A stretch of 64,000 nucleotides of DNA from Streptomyces sp. LX-29 (GTDB taxonomy: Bacteria; Actinomycetota; Actinomycetes; Streptomycetales; Streptomycetaceae), in NCBI RefSeq assembly GCF_029541745.1, contig NZ_CP089746.1, positions 4,969,559 through 5,033,558 on the forward strand. The letters are read 5' to 3'. Position numbers and translations under genes: made by a program. This document shows positions 25,160-33,303 of the stretch, in pieces (position 1 is the first letter of the stretch; every line of letters begins with the position of its first letter). Under the pieces are notes generated by a model. That model searched no databases and was not told the origin of the DNA. It saw nothing but the letters and a program-made list of their open reading frames with translations.

Positions 25160-26452
25160 ATGGACAGTCATCTGATCGTCACGCTGCTCTTGGATCTGGC
25201 GTTAATCGTCGTTCTGGCGCGCGTCTTCGGCGCGGCGGCGCGACGGCTGAAACAACCGGCGGTGATCGGCGAGGTGTTCGCCGGCATCCTGGTCGGCCCC
25301 ACCCTCTTCGACGGCTGGATAGCCGACAACCTCTTCCCCGCCGAGGCGCGTCCCTTCCTCTCGGCCCTGGCGCAGGTCGGCGTCGCGGTCTTCATGTTCG
25401 TCGTCGGCCTGGAGGTCGACCGCACCCTGCTGCGCAACCGCGGCCGGATCGCCGCCAGCGTCTCCCTCACCTCGATCGCGCTGCCGTTCTCACTCGGCCT
25501 GCTGCTGGCGCTGTACCTGGTCGACCGCCACCAGAGCCCGGACGACCTGGGCTTCGTGCTGTTCATGGGCGCGGCCATGTCGATCACGGCGTTCCCGGTG
25601 CTGGCCCGCATCCTCACCGACCGGGGCCTGCACCGCACCGCGCTCGGCGGCCTCGCGCTGGCCTGCGCGACCATCGACGACGTGCTGGCCTGGTCGCTGC
25701 TGGCGGTCGTGGTCACGGTGATCGGCGCCGACGCCGAGCAGTGGCGGATCCTGCTGGTGCTGCCCTACGTCGCGGCCATGGTCACCGTCGTGCCGCCGCT
25801 GCTGCGCCGGCTGATGGCGCGGGGGAAGCCGGGGACGGGCGAGGAGCACGCCCGGGCGCGGGTGCTGGCGGTGGCGCTGGCGGGCCTGCTGGCCTCCGCC
25901 GCGGCGACCGAGTGGATGGGCCTGCACTTCATCTTCGGCGCGTTCCTCTTCGGCGCCGTCATCCCGCGCGACAGCTTCGAGTGGGCGCACCGCGCGGTGG
26001 TGGAGGGGCTCGGCCAGATCAGCACCGTCCTGCTGCTGCCGGTCTTCTTCGTCGTCGCCGGGCTCAAGGTCGACCTGTCCGGCCTGGACGCCGGTCGACT
26101 GGGCGAGCTGGCGCTGATCCTGCTGGTGGCCATCGGCGGCAAGTTCTGCGGCGCGTACCTGGCGGCACGGGCCCATGGGGTGGCCCAGCGGCAGGCCGCG
26201 GCGCTCGGCGCCCTGATGAACACCCGCGGGCTCACCGAGCTGATCATCCTCAGCGTGGGGCTCCAACTGGGCGTCCTGGACCAGAGCCTGTACTCCCTGA
26301 TGGTGGTCATGGCCGTGGTCACCACCGCCATGGCCGGTCCGCTGCTCCAGGCCATCTACCCGGACCGGCTGGTCCAGCGGGAGCTCGACGTGCTCAGCCG
26401 GCCCAGCCGGCGTGAGCGGCGCGAGGCCCGGGCGGAGCGCGCCGCGCGGTAG
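25160..26452 (+). CDS. Kef/NapA-type cation:proton antiporter (CPA2)
   Basis: This 430-aa membrane protein has about 12 hydrophobic segments and the conserved core VIGEVFAGILVGPTLF. The mid-protein pair in LACATIDDVLAWSL (Asp-Asp) fits the ion-binding site of CPA2 antiporters, and NTRGLTELIIL is typical of the C-terminal half. It ends in a short basic cytoplasmic tail, with no RCK/TrkA-N domain. Codon 15 is a rare TTA (25202-25204), so its translation should depend on the bldA tRNA. Inside the cluster it may protect the producer from ion imbalance or export-linked stress. Confidence 0.9.
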   Translation: MDSHLIVTLLLDLALIVVLARVFGAAARRLKQPAVIGEVFAGILVGPTLFDGWIADNLFPAEARPFLSALAQVGVAVFMFVVGLEVDRTLLRNRGRIAASVSLTSIALPFSLGLLLALYLVDRHQSPDDLGFVLFMGAAMSITAFPVLARILTDRGLHRTALGGLALACATIDDVLAWSLLAVVVTVIGADAEQWRILLVLPYVAAMVTVVPPLLRRLMARGKPGTGEEHARARVLAVALAGLLASAAATEWMGLHFIFGAFLFGAVIPRDSFEWAHRAVVEGLGQISTVLLLPVFFVVAGLKVDLSGLDAGRLGELALILLVAIGGKFCGAYLAARAHGVAQRQAAALGALMNTRGLTELIILSVGLQLGVLDQSLYSLMVVMAVVTTAMAGPLLQAIYPDRLVQRELDVLSRPSRRERREARAERAAR

Positions 26453-26612
26453 CGGCCGTTCACGGGCCGGGGGCGAGCCGGTCGTGCGGGGCGGGTGACG
26501 GGCCGGGCGGGAGGTGACGTAGGCCACGATCTCGCCGCGGCGGATACGCGTGCTGTGACGGCGCGACTACGATCACGCACGACCGCGCTCAACTCTCTGG
26601 GGGCTCAAGGAC

Positions 26613-27530
26613 ATGGCGAAACCGGGGGTTCGGACAAAGCTGGCGTCGATGGCGGCGCTCCCGGCGGCTCCGCTGTACGGGGCCGCCCTGTCGTACCTCG
26701 TCTACCACCCGCCCCGTCGGCCCCACCACAAGAAGCCGGCCGACCTGGGTCTGACCAGCTCCGACGTGGTGGTGCCGCTGAACGGCGACACGGGCCGGGG
26801 CATCCATGTGTGGCTCTGCCCCGGTGATCCGGGCCGGGTGGTGGTGATGGGCCACGGGTTGGGGCTGAGCAAGTCCGCCAGCCTCGCCCAGGCCAAGCTG
26901 CTCAACGACGCCGGCTACACCGTCGCCCTCTTCGACCACCGCAACCACGGCAAGAGCGGCGCCGACCGTGCGTGCTGGTCGATGAGCGACCGGCACACCG
27001 CGGACGTCGTCGCGGTCGTCCGACACATGCGCGCCCGCCCGGAGCACGCCACCGCGCGGATCGCCGTCTACGGCTTCTCCATCTCCACCTTCCCCTCGCT
27101 GTACATGCTGCGGAAGGCGGACGAGTGCCCTGTCGACGCGGTGGTCTTCGACAGCGGCCCGGCGGTCGACCTGCGCCCGCTGTTCCGCAACTTCATCGCG
27201 GCGGGCGGACTTCCGGTGCCCCGCCCGCTGCGGACCGGCTCCGCCGGGCGGACGCTGGAGAAGGTGTTCTCCTCCGTCGCCACGGCCATGCTGCGGGTGC
27301 AGTGGCCCCCGCCGGTGACCGGTGCGTACGAGAGCACCCCCATGCTGTTCCTGACCGGCGAGCGGGACTCCATCATCCCCGCGCCCGCGGTGCGCGGCCT
27401 CGCCGAGCGCTTCCCGCGCGCGGAGGTCCACGAGCTGCCCGACACCGAGCATCTGCTGGGGATCAAGACGCATCCGAAGGTCTACGCCGAGACGGTGCTG
27501 GACTTCCTCCAGCGCACCCTCAAGGGCTGA
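26613..27530 (+). CDS. Alpha/beta hydrolase, GxSxS type (paralogue B)
   Basis: This 305-aa protein is a close relative of the product of 9232-10176. It shares a hydrophobic N-terminus (MAALPAAPLYGAALSYL), the oxyanion region MGHGLGLS, the block FDHRNHG, the elbow YGFSIS with Ser in place of the last Gly, the acid GERDSII and the His in DTEHLLG. Both also share a WPPPVTG block. Retention of two copies at opposite ends of the cluster suggests two related acyl substrates or a heteromeric enzyme. It is followed by a strong hairpin, so it ends its transcription unit. Confidence 0.82.
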   Translation: MAKPGVRTKLASMAALPAAPLYGAALSYLVYHPPRRPHHKKPADLGLTSSDVVVPLNGDTGRGIHVWLCPGDPGRVVVMGHGLGLSKSASLAQAKLLNDAGYTVALFDHRNHGKSGADRACWSMSDRHTADVVAVVRHMRARPEHATARIAVYGFSISTFPSLYMLRKADECPVDAVVFDSGPAVDLRPLFRNFIAAGGLPVPRPLRTGSAGRTLEKVFSSVATAMLRVQWPPPVTGAYESTPMLFLTGERDSIIPAPAVRGLAERFPRAEVHELPDTEHLLGIKTHPKVYAETVLDFLQRTLKG

Positions 27531-27541
27531 GACGGGACACG

Positions 27542-27580
27542 CTTGGGCTCCCCCGCCCCCGTTACGCGGGGGAGACCAAG
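27542..27580 (+). terminator. Long imperfect hairpin after hydrolase B
   Basis: CTCCCCCGC (27548-27556) pairs with GCGGGGGAG (27566-27574), and CTTGG (27542-27546) with CCAAG (27576-27580), just behind the stop at 27530. It lacks a U-run but is stable enough to be a terminator. Confidence 0.65.
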
Positions 27581-27754
27581 ACCGTGCCCAGGGAGCCCGC
27601 TGCGCCGGCGGGCCCCATGGAATTGATGGCTCCATCCTGCGGCACGCGCGCCCCCAGCCGAAGGACTCTGTCACCAACCTGCCAATTCACCCGGCGTGGG
27701 CCCCGTGACGCGGAGCGGACCCCTGCCCCGCCACGCCGCCCCGAAGCCGCCGCC

Positions 27755-28169
27755 CCGGGCTCCGCCCGGGTTCCGTGGCAGATGGGGCGTCGCCCCACAC
27801 GGTGGGGGTCGCTCCGGGCTCCGCCCGCAACCCGTGCGTGCGCGTCCGGGCTTCGCCCGGGGCCCGTGGCCGGGGGGCGGCACCTGACCCCGCCACCACG
27901 GCGCCGAAGCCGCCGTTCCGGGCTTCGCCCGGTCCCGTGGCGAGGGCGGGCGCCTGATCCCGCCGCGACGGCGCGTCACCACGACGCCGGAGCCCGGCGG
28001 TGCCGAACCGGGCGTGGCCCCCGGGGTCCCCGGCCGATGGGGCACCTGACCGGTGCCGACGCCACACGCGGTGGGGGCCCTCCGGGCTCCGCCCGGAACC
28101 GGCGTGGTGGGCTCGTCCCGGGCTCCGCCCGGAACTCGCACCGTGGGCACAGGGCCGGGCTCCGCCCGG
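27755..28169. repeat. Array of seven CCGGGCTYCGCCCG hairpin repeats
   Basis: Seven near-identical self-complementary words (CCGGGC, TC/TT, CGCCCGG) occur at 27755, 27814, 27846, 27918, 28082, 28118 and 28155. All lie in the roughly 680-base gap between a + strand and a - strand gene that converge. No protein-coding pattern was seen in the gap. Such small GC hairpins can act as RNA stabilisers, terminators or recombination-prone elements. Confidence 0.75.
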
Positions 28170-28214
28170 GAAGGCGCGGCGCCATCCCGTCGAGACGGCG
28201 CGCCCCCGGGCGCC

Positions 28215-29063
28215 CTACGCCTCTGAGGCGCCCCATTCGGTCACCGTCACCTCGTCGCCCACGGCCAGCTTCCCCGGCCGTACGACCGAGAACTTCGTGC
28301 CGAAGACGATGCCGCCGGCCGCGGTGCGGCGGTAGTGGGCGAGGGTGCGCAGCGGCTCGGGGCCGGCCTTGACGCCCCGTGTCTGGTCGACCATGGTGAC
28401 GGCGCAGCGGACGGCGAGCTTGAGGTAGCCCAGTTCGGCGTTACCGGCGAGGACCCGGCGGGCCCGGTCCTCCCAGTGCGGCTCCGCGAGTTCCACGGGG
28501 TCCGCGGAACGGGTGTCGACCACCACGTTGGGCCGGAAGCGGTCCATCGGCAGCGAGGGGGAGCCGGCCGCCCGGAGCCGTCGGTCGAGCTCGTCCATGC
28601 TCGCGCGGGAGAGCACGAGCAGCGCGCCGCTGTCGGCGTAGCCGGCGGTGCCGGGGATCCAGCCGTCGGTGACCCGTCCGTGGTCCCGCGGCACCCGCAC
28701 CAGCCGGCTCGGGGCGCCGAGCAGCTCGGAGAACCAGGCGGCGGCGTCCGGGCCCTGGTCGATGCCCCGGTAGGGCTTGTCGAACATCTCCACCGCGCGC
28801 GGGGCGGAGTGGCTGTCCACCGCGATCCGCAGCGGCGTCATGCCCGGCGCGTTCAGGGTGAGCCGCTCGCCGTCGGCACTGATCTCGGGGCGCACCACCG
28901 CGAGGAGCGGCTCGCGTCGCTGGCTGCGGAAGACGCCGTCCTCGCTGACCACCATGAAGCTGCGGTCGTATGCCAGTCCCGCCGGTGTGAGCAGGGATTC
29001 GGTGAGCGGAATTCCGGCACACCCCTTGATGGGGTAGGAGATCAGATCGACGACTTTCACCAT
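28215..29063 (-). CDS. MOSC-domain protein (MOSC_N plus MOSC)
   Basis: This 282-aa protein has the beta-barrel N-terminal MOSC domain (YPIKGCAGIPLTES, GLAYDRSFMVV) followed by the MOSC core (RFRPNVVVD, and RCAVTMVDQ with the conserved Cys). MOSC proteins carry molybdenum cofactor sulfur or reduce N-hydroxylated compounds with Mo. It is convergent with the hydrolase gene and divergent from the second halogenase gene, and may simply be a resident gene. Because MOSC proteins can act on N-oxygenated compounds, a link to a diiron N-oxygenase in the same cluster is conceivable but unproven. ATG at 29063 chosen. Confidence 0.88.
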   Translation of the reverse strand: MVKVVDLISYPIKGCAGIPLTESLLTPAGLAYDRSFMVVSEDGVFRSQRREPLLAVVRPEISADGERLTLNAPGMTPLRIAVDSHSAPRAVEMFDKPYRGIDQGPDAAAWFSELLGAPSRLVRVPRDHGRVTDGWIPGTAGYADSGALLVLSRASMDELDRRLRAAGSPSLPMDRFRPNVVVDTRSADPVELAEPHWEDRARRVLAGNAELGYLKLAVRCAVTMVDQTRGVKAGPEPLRTLAHYRRTAAGGIVFGTKFSVVRPGKLAVGDEVTVTEWGASEA

Positions 29064-29199
29064 CACCCCACTGTACAGCCGGGTAAGGGGCGCCGACCGA
29101 GGTGGCCCCTTCGGTCGGCGGACGTTCAACCGCCGTATGCCCGCCCACGGTTGGGCCGCGCTCTCCCGTATGTCGTCAAGGCCGTCTCAGGGCCCGATA

Positions 29200-29230
29200 A
29201 CTGCCGCTCTTACTGCCGCATTTACTGCCG
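29200..29230 (+). promoter_or_regulatory. Three ACTGCCG direct repeats with 12-bp spacing
   Basis: The heptamer ACTGCCG occurs at 29200, 29212 and 29224, exactly 12 bp apart, about 60 bases before the second halogenase start. Evenly spaced heptamers resemble binding sites of actinomycete activators such as SARPs, though their usual spacing is 11 or 22 bp. The region lies between divergent genes. Confidence 0.5.
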
Positions 29231-29292
29231 GTCGGGGGATGACCCACGCAGTAGATTTCCCAGCACGTAGGACCGCATAACGGGGGAGTGAC

Positions 29293-31086
29293 ATGGGAGT
29301 GAGTACCGAAGAAATCAAGGCGCACTACGACGTGGTCATCATGGGCGGTGGCCCGGGTGGATCGACGCTGGGCGCGCTGCTGGCGCGGGACAGCGACCTG
29401 AGCGTCGCGATTATCGAGAAAGAGGAGTTCCCGCGCGAGCACATCGGTGAGTCCTTCGCGCACCCGCTCATACCGGTGCTGGAGGAGAGCGGCGCGCTGC
29501 CCAAGGTGCTGGCCTCCGACTGTTGGGTCCAGAAGTACGGCGGAATCTTCAACTGGGACCCCAGCGGGCCCTCGGTGGCCCTCTTCGACCACGCCAACTG
29601 GGCGGTGGACGGGATCTACCGCTGGGCGATGCACGTCAACCGCTCCGAGTTCGACAAGATCCTGCTCGACCACGCCAAGGACACCGGCGTCGAGGTCTTC
29701 GAGGGGGTGTCGGTCTCCTCCTGCACCCCGCGCGAGGGCGGCTGCGACGTGCTGCTCAAGGACGGTCGGCAGATCTCCGCGGGCTATTTCGTCGACGCCT
29801 CCGGGCGCCGCAACAGCATCGTGGCCAAGAAGAAGCGGCAGTGGCTCTCCGGCTACCGCAACATCGCCATCTGGCAGCACTACACCGGCGGCCGGTTCGC
29901 GCAGACCCTGCCCGGCGACTGGAACGTCTTCCGCGAGGAGAACCTCTCGCCCATCGGCTGCTTCGCCTTCCAGGACGGCTGGTGCTGGTACATCCCGGTG
30001 CCGAAGATCATCGACGGGGAGCGGAAGCTCACCCACTCGATCGGCATGGTGACCCTGCCGGAGATCCTCAAGGAGCCGGGCAAGGACTTCACCGACCCGG
30101 AGATCTTCCTGCGCACGGTCCAGCAGGTGCCGATGCTCAAGGACCTGATCCAGGACGTGACGCCGGTGATGAGCGACCGGATGCTCACCGCCACCAACTA
30201 CTCCATGATCAACGACCGGTTCGCCGACTTCGACGAGCGCTGGGTGCTGCTCGGCGACGCCTCGTACTTCGTGGACCCGCTGTTCTCCTCCGGCGTGGCC
30301 TTCGCCGCCGCCCAGGCGTCCGCCACCGCCGCGCTGCTCCGGCACACCGCCGAGTCCTCGCTGCCCGAGGAGGACAAGCGCGGCCTGTGGCGGGACTACG
30401 ACACGGAGTGGCACGGCATGGCGGAGACCTTCGCGCTCTCCATCGACCAGTGGTACCACGCCATCGGCAAGAGCCACCCGGACAGCGTCTACTGGTCCTC
30501 GCGCGGCGGCGCCGACGAGGCCGCCGCCAACCGCGAGCAGACCTTCCAGGCGCTGCTGAACACCGCCTTCACCCCGGATCTGCTCCAGGTGCTCAGCAAG
30601 GGCAGCCGGAAGGTGGACGACCTGGAGCACGAGGGCCCGTACATGCGCGCCTACGGGCTGGCGGCGGCCGCGGAGCCGGACAAGGAGGCGCTGATCTCCC
30701 TGGCGGCCGGCGTGGAGATGCGGTCGAGCGTGGGGCTGGACGTGCCCGGCTTCAAGGCGTTCATCCCGCCCGAGCCCCTGGAGTTCCCGGAGGAGGCCAA
30801 GTCGGCCATCGCCACGTACTGGAAGGATCCGGTGGCCAACGGGCACCTGGTGAGCTCGCCGCTGGCCGAGCCCATCGCCTGCCACCGCTTCTTCTTCACC
30901 GCGGACCCGGAGCGCGTCCAGATCCGCTCGGTCGAGGGCCGGGACGGCGGCGCCGAGCTGTGGGAGCTGCTGGGTGAGGGCCCCAAGCCCTGGCGCGAGC
31001 TGACCGCGCTGCTGACCGACGCACAACAGCGGCTGGCCCGACGGCTGCTGCGAGCGGGGATGTTGGAGGCCCGAGAGGCCGACTGA
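29293..31086 (+). CDS. Flavin-dependent halogenase 2 (long type with C-terminal extension)
   Basis: This 597-aa halogenase has the FAD motif MGGGPGGSTLG and FPREHIGESFAHPL. The candidate catalytic Lys is in WVQKYGGIFNW and the WxWxIP motif in GWCWYIPV. After the core, about 180 residues form an extension that ends in a small winged-helix-like region (LLTDAQQRLARRLLRAGML). The length resembles CmlS-type halogenases (about 570 aa) rather than the 425-aa enzyme upstream, so the two enzymes probably have different substrates. ATG follows GGGGGAGTG. Tryptophan-halogenase-like annotation would be misleading, as tryptophan enzymes lack this tail. Confidence 0.9.
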   Translation: MGVSTEEIKAHYDVVIMGGGPGGSTLGALLARDSDLSVAIIEKEEFPREHIGESFAHPLIPVLEESGALPKVLASDCWVQKYGGIFNWDPSGPSVALFDHANWAVDGIYRWAMHVNRSEFDKILLDHAKDTGVEVFEGVSVSSCTPREGGCDVLLKDGRQISAGYFVDASGRRNSIVAKKKRQWLSGYRNIAIWQHYTGGRFAQTLPGDWNVFREENLSPIGCFAFQDGWCWYIPVPKIIDGERKLTHSIGMVTLPEILKEPGKDFTDPEIFLRTVQQVPMLKDLIQDVTPVMSDRMLTATNYSMINDRFADFDERWVLLGDASYFVDPLFSSGVAFAAAQASATAALLRHTAESSLPEEDKRGLWRDYDTEWHGMAETFALSIDQWYHAIGKSHPDSVYWSSRGGADEAAANREQTFQALLNTAFTPDLLQVLSKGSRKVDDLEHEGPYMRAYGLAAAAEPDKEALISLAAGVEMRSSVGLDVPGFKAFIPPEPLEFPEEAKSAIATYWKDPVANGHLVSSPLAEPIACHRFFFTADPERVQIRSVEGRDGGAELWELLGEGPKPWRELTALLTDAQQRLARRLLRAGMLEAREAD

Positions 31087-31107
31087 TCCCCGGCGGCGGC
31101 GCGCTTC

Positions 31108-31140
31108 CCGCGGGCACACCGGCGACCGGTGTGCCCGCGG
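31108..31140 (+). terminator. 15-bp perfect hairpin after halogenase 2
   Basis: CCGCGGGCACACCGG-type sequence pairs perfectly with its complement around a CGA loop, starting 22 bases after the halogenase stop. It would separate halogenase transcription from the oxidase gene. Confidence 0.7.
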
Positions 31141-31214
31141 CGTCCCCGCGCGCGGCCGCGCGCAGCACCCCGCCCGGCCCCCGGGCGCCGACTCCGGAAA
31201 GGACAGTGCCAGCA

Positions 31215-32720
31215 GTGTCAGCAACAGAACAGGTCGCCGCCGCCGTCGCGGACTGGACCCGGTCGCTGGGCGAGGACGGTGTCGTCACCGATCCCCAGGC
31301 CATCGCCCGGACCGTGGAGAACACCTCCCGGTTCCCCATCCGGCAGGTGGTGGCGGTCCTCACCCCGCGCACGACCGAACAGGTCCAGGCGCTCGTGCGC
31401 GCCGCCCGCGAGCACCGGGTACCGCTCTACCCGTACAGCACCGGGCGGAACTGGGGGATGGGCTCCAAGATGCCGGTCCGGGACGGCTGCGCGCTGGTCG
31501 ACCTCGGCCGGCTGGACGCCATCCGCGAGGTGGACGAGCGCTACCACTACGCGGTCGTCGAGCCGGGCGTCACCCAGCGCCGGCTGAGCGCGTACCTCCG
31601 GGAGCGCGGGCTGCGGCTCCAGCTCAACGTCACCGGCTCCACCCCCGACTCCAGCGTGGTGGGCAACCTGGTGGAGCGGGGGACGGGCTTCCGTAACCAC
31701 CGCACCGAGGACCTGCGCGGCGCCGAGGTGGTGCTGGGCACCGGGGAGTTGCTGCGCACCGGCTTCTGGGCCGAGGCCAAGCAGCCGCGCGAGACGCACC
31801 ACTACCGGTACGGCATCGGACCGCACCTGGACGGGCTGTTCACCCAGTCCGGGCTGGGGCTGATGACCGCGGCCGTGGTGAATCTGATCCCGGTCCAGGA
31901 GGAGACCCGGATGCTCATGTTCTCCTTCGCGGAGACCGAGCTGTCCCGGATCGTGGACCGGATCTCCGGGCTCTACAAGGACGGCACGCTGCGCTGGATC
32001 ACGCATGTCTTCAACGACAAGCGCATCCTCACCATGACCAGCGAGGAGCGGGTGGCGACGTGGACCGGCATCGGCGCGGTCGACGGCAGCCTGGCGCAGG
32101 TGGAGTTCACCAGCGGGCAGATCCGCGCGGCGCTGGAGGAGTGCGGGGCGCGGGTCGCCTTCGTGGACCGTGAGGCGGCGTTCGCGGAGGACGCCGATCC
32201 GATGGTGCGCGGGATGTACCGGCTGCACACCGGCGAGCCCGACACGGTCTTCATGGAGGGGCTCTACCACACCCTGGGTAGCGAGTCCGGGATCGAGGGG
32301 GAGGTCACCGAGCTGGACGAGCTGGACCACTCCCGTTTCGGGATGCTGGCCTGCCTGCCGATCTTCCCGCTGGAGGGCGAGCAGGTGACCGAGGCGGTGG
32401 GCATCGTGGAGCGGGTCTGCGCGCGCCACGGCCTGGTGGCCGCGGTGGCGCTCAACCCGATCGACTCCACCTGTGCCGAGTCGGTGATCAACGTCTACTT
32501 CGACCGGACCGACGAGGAGGCGGTGGGGCGCGCCCAGCGGTGCGTCCGCACCCTCCACCGCGAGCTGTACGAGGCGGGCTTCCGCTTCTATCGGGTGGAC
32601 ATCGAGAACATGGGCCAGCTGGCGGAGCTGGACCCGGAGCTGTGGGCCGGAGCCGATGCGCTGAAGGCGGCCTTCGACCCCGACCACATCATCGCCCCGG
32701 GCCGCTACAGCCGGCTGTGA
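31215..32720 (+). CDS. VAO/PCMH-type FAD-linked oxidase
   Basis: This flavoprotein of about 501 aa belongs to the vanillyl-alcohol oxidase/4-cresol dehydrogenase family. The PCMH FAD-binding domain shows YPYSTGRNWGMGSK and GVTQRRLSAYL, followed by NVTGSTPDSSVVGN, and the C-terminus ends in FDPDHIIAPGRY, typical of this family. There is no signal peptide. VAO-like enzymes oxidise phenols, alcohols or amines and form double bonds, so a late oxidation of the product is likely. The GTG at 31215 was chosen; GTG 31206 is close. Its 3' end overlaps that of the convergent XRE gene by 16 bases. Confidence 0.9.
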   Translation: MSATEQVAAAVADWTRSLGEDGVVTDPQAIARTVENTSRFPIRQVVAVLTPRTTEQVQALVRAAREHRVPLYPYSTGRNWGMGSKMPVRDGCALVDLGRLDAIREVDERYHYAVVEPGVTQRRLSAYLRERGLRLQLNVTGSTPDSSVVGNLVERGTGFRNHRTEDLRGAEVVLGTGELLRTGFWAEAKQPRETHHYRYGIGPHLDGLFTQSGLGLMTAAVVNLIPVQEETRMLMFSFAETELSRIVDRISGLYKDGTLRWITHVFNDKRILTMTSEERVATWTGIGAVDGSLAQVEFTSGQIRAALEECGARVAFVDREAAFAEDADPMVRGMYRLHTGEPDTVFMEGLYHTLGSESGIEGEVTELDELDHSRFGMLACLPIFPLEGEQVTEAVGIVERVCARHGLVAAVALNPIDSTCAESVINVYFDRTDEEAVGRAQRCVRTLHRELYEAGFRFYRVDIENMGQLAELDPELWAGADALKAAFDPDHIIAPGRYSRL

Positions 32721-33067
32721 GGGCAGGCGGCCACGGCCGGTGCCGGGCCGGCCAGCGCCGGCCCGGCACCGTCCGCCCCGGGCATCATCACCACGGCGAG
32801 GATCACCATGCCGCCGCCACCCCCGCGGTGGCGGCGGCTGGCCACGGCCTCGAAGGCCGCCCTCTGTAAGCCGTCCAGGCCGAGCGCCTTGGCGAGCAGC
32901 CGGATGGTCTCCTTGCGTGGACGGTTGACGCGTCCGTGCTCCAGGTCCCTGATGGCCCGGACGCTGAGGGTGGAGAAGTCGGCGAGCTCCTTCTGGGTCA
33001 TACCGATCTGGAGCCGGAAGTCGCGGAGAACGTCGGAGAATCGTGCGGTGGGCGCGGAAACACTCAC
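32705..33067 (-). CDS. Short XRE-family regulator with a TTA codon
   Basis: This 120-aa protein has a helix-turn-helix of the XRE type (IGMTQKELADFSTLSVRAI, RDLEHGRVNRPRKETI). The domain resembles the N-terminus of large actinomycete pathway regulators that continue into an NB-ARC domain, but here it stops after about 75 residues. A Gly-rich, hydrophobic tail (GGGGGMVILAVVMMPGAD) follows, which might be a single membrane-associating helix. Codon 67 is TTA (32867-32869), so it is probably bldA-dependent. Start: GTG preceded by GAAAGG. It is a good candidate for the local switch of the cluster. Confidence 0.82.
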   Translation of the reverse strand: MSVSAPTARFSDVLRDFRLQIGMTQKELADFSTLSVRAIRDLEHGRVNRPRKETIRLLAKALGLDGLQRAAFEAVASRRHRGGGGGMVILAVVMMPGADGAGPALAGPAPAVAACPHSRL

Positions 33068-33303
33068 GGTAGGCCTTTCCCGGTCGCCGCCGAGGCCCAC
33101 GGTGTCGCCGAGGGCTCGGCCAGGGCTGCTGCCCCGCTCCGGCGCCCCGGGCCGGGTCGGAGTTGGAGCAGCCGGGTGGGGCGCCGAAATACAGACCCGA
33201 AACAGTATTCGTTATGACTGAACTCCGTTCGGAAGCTACGGAGTCACATCCCAACTGTCAAGGTTTGTATCACCGTTGGCCCGGAAGAGGCGTAGACCTG
33301 TCT

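Noticed and set aside
29293..31086. Tryptophan halogenase
   Set aside because: It has the general halogenase motifs, but its long C-terminal extension differs from the tryptophan enzymes, so only the broad family is claimed.
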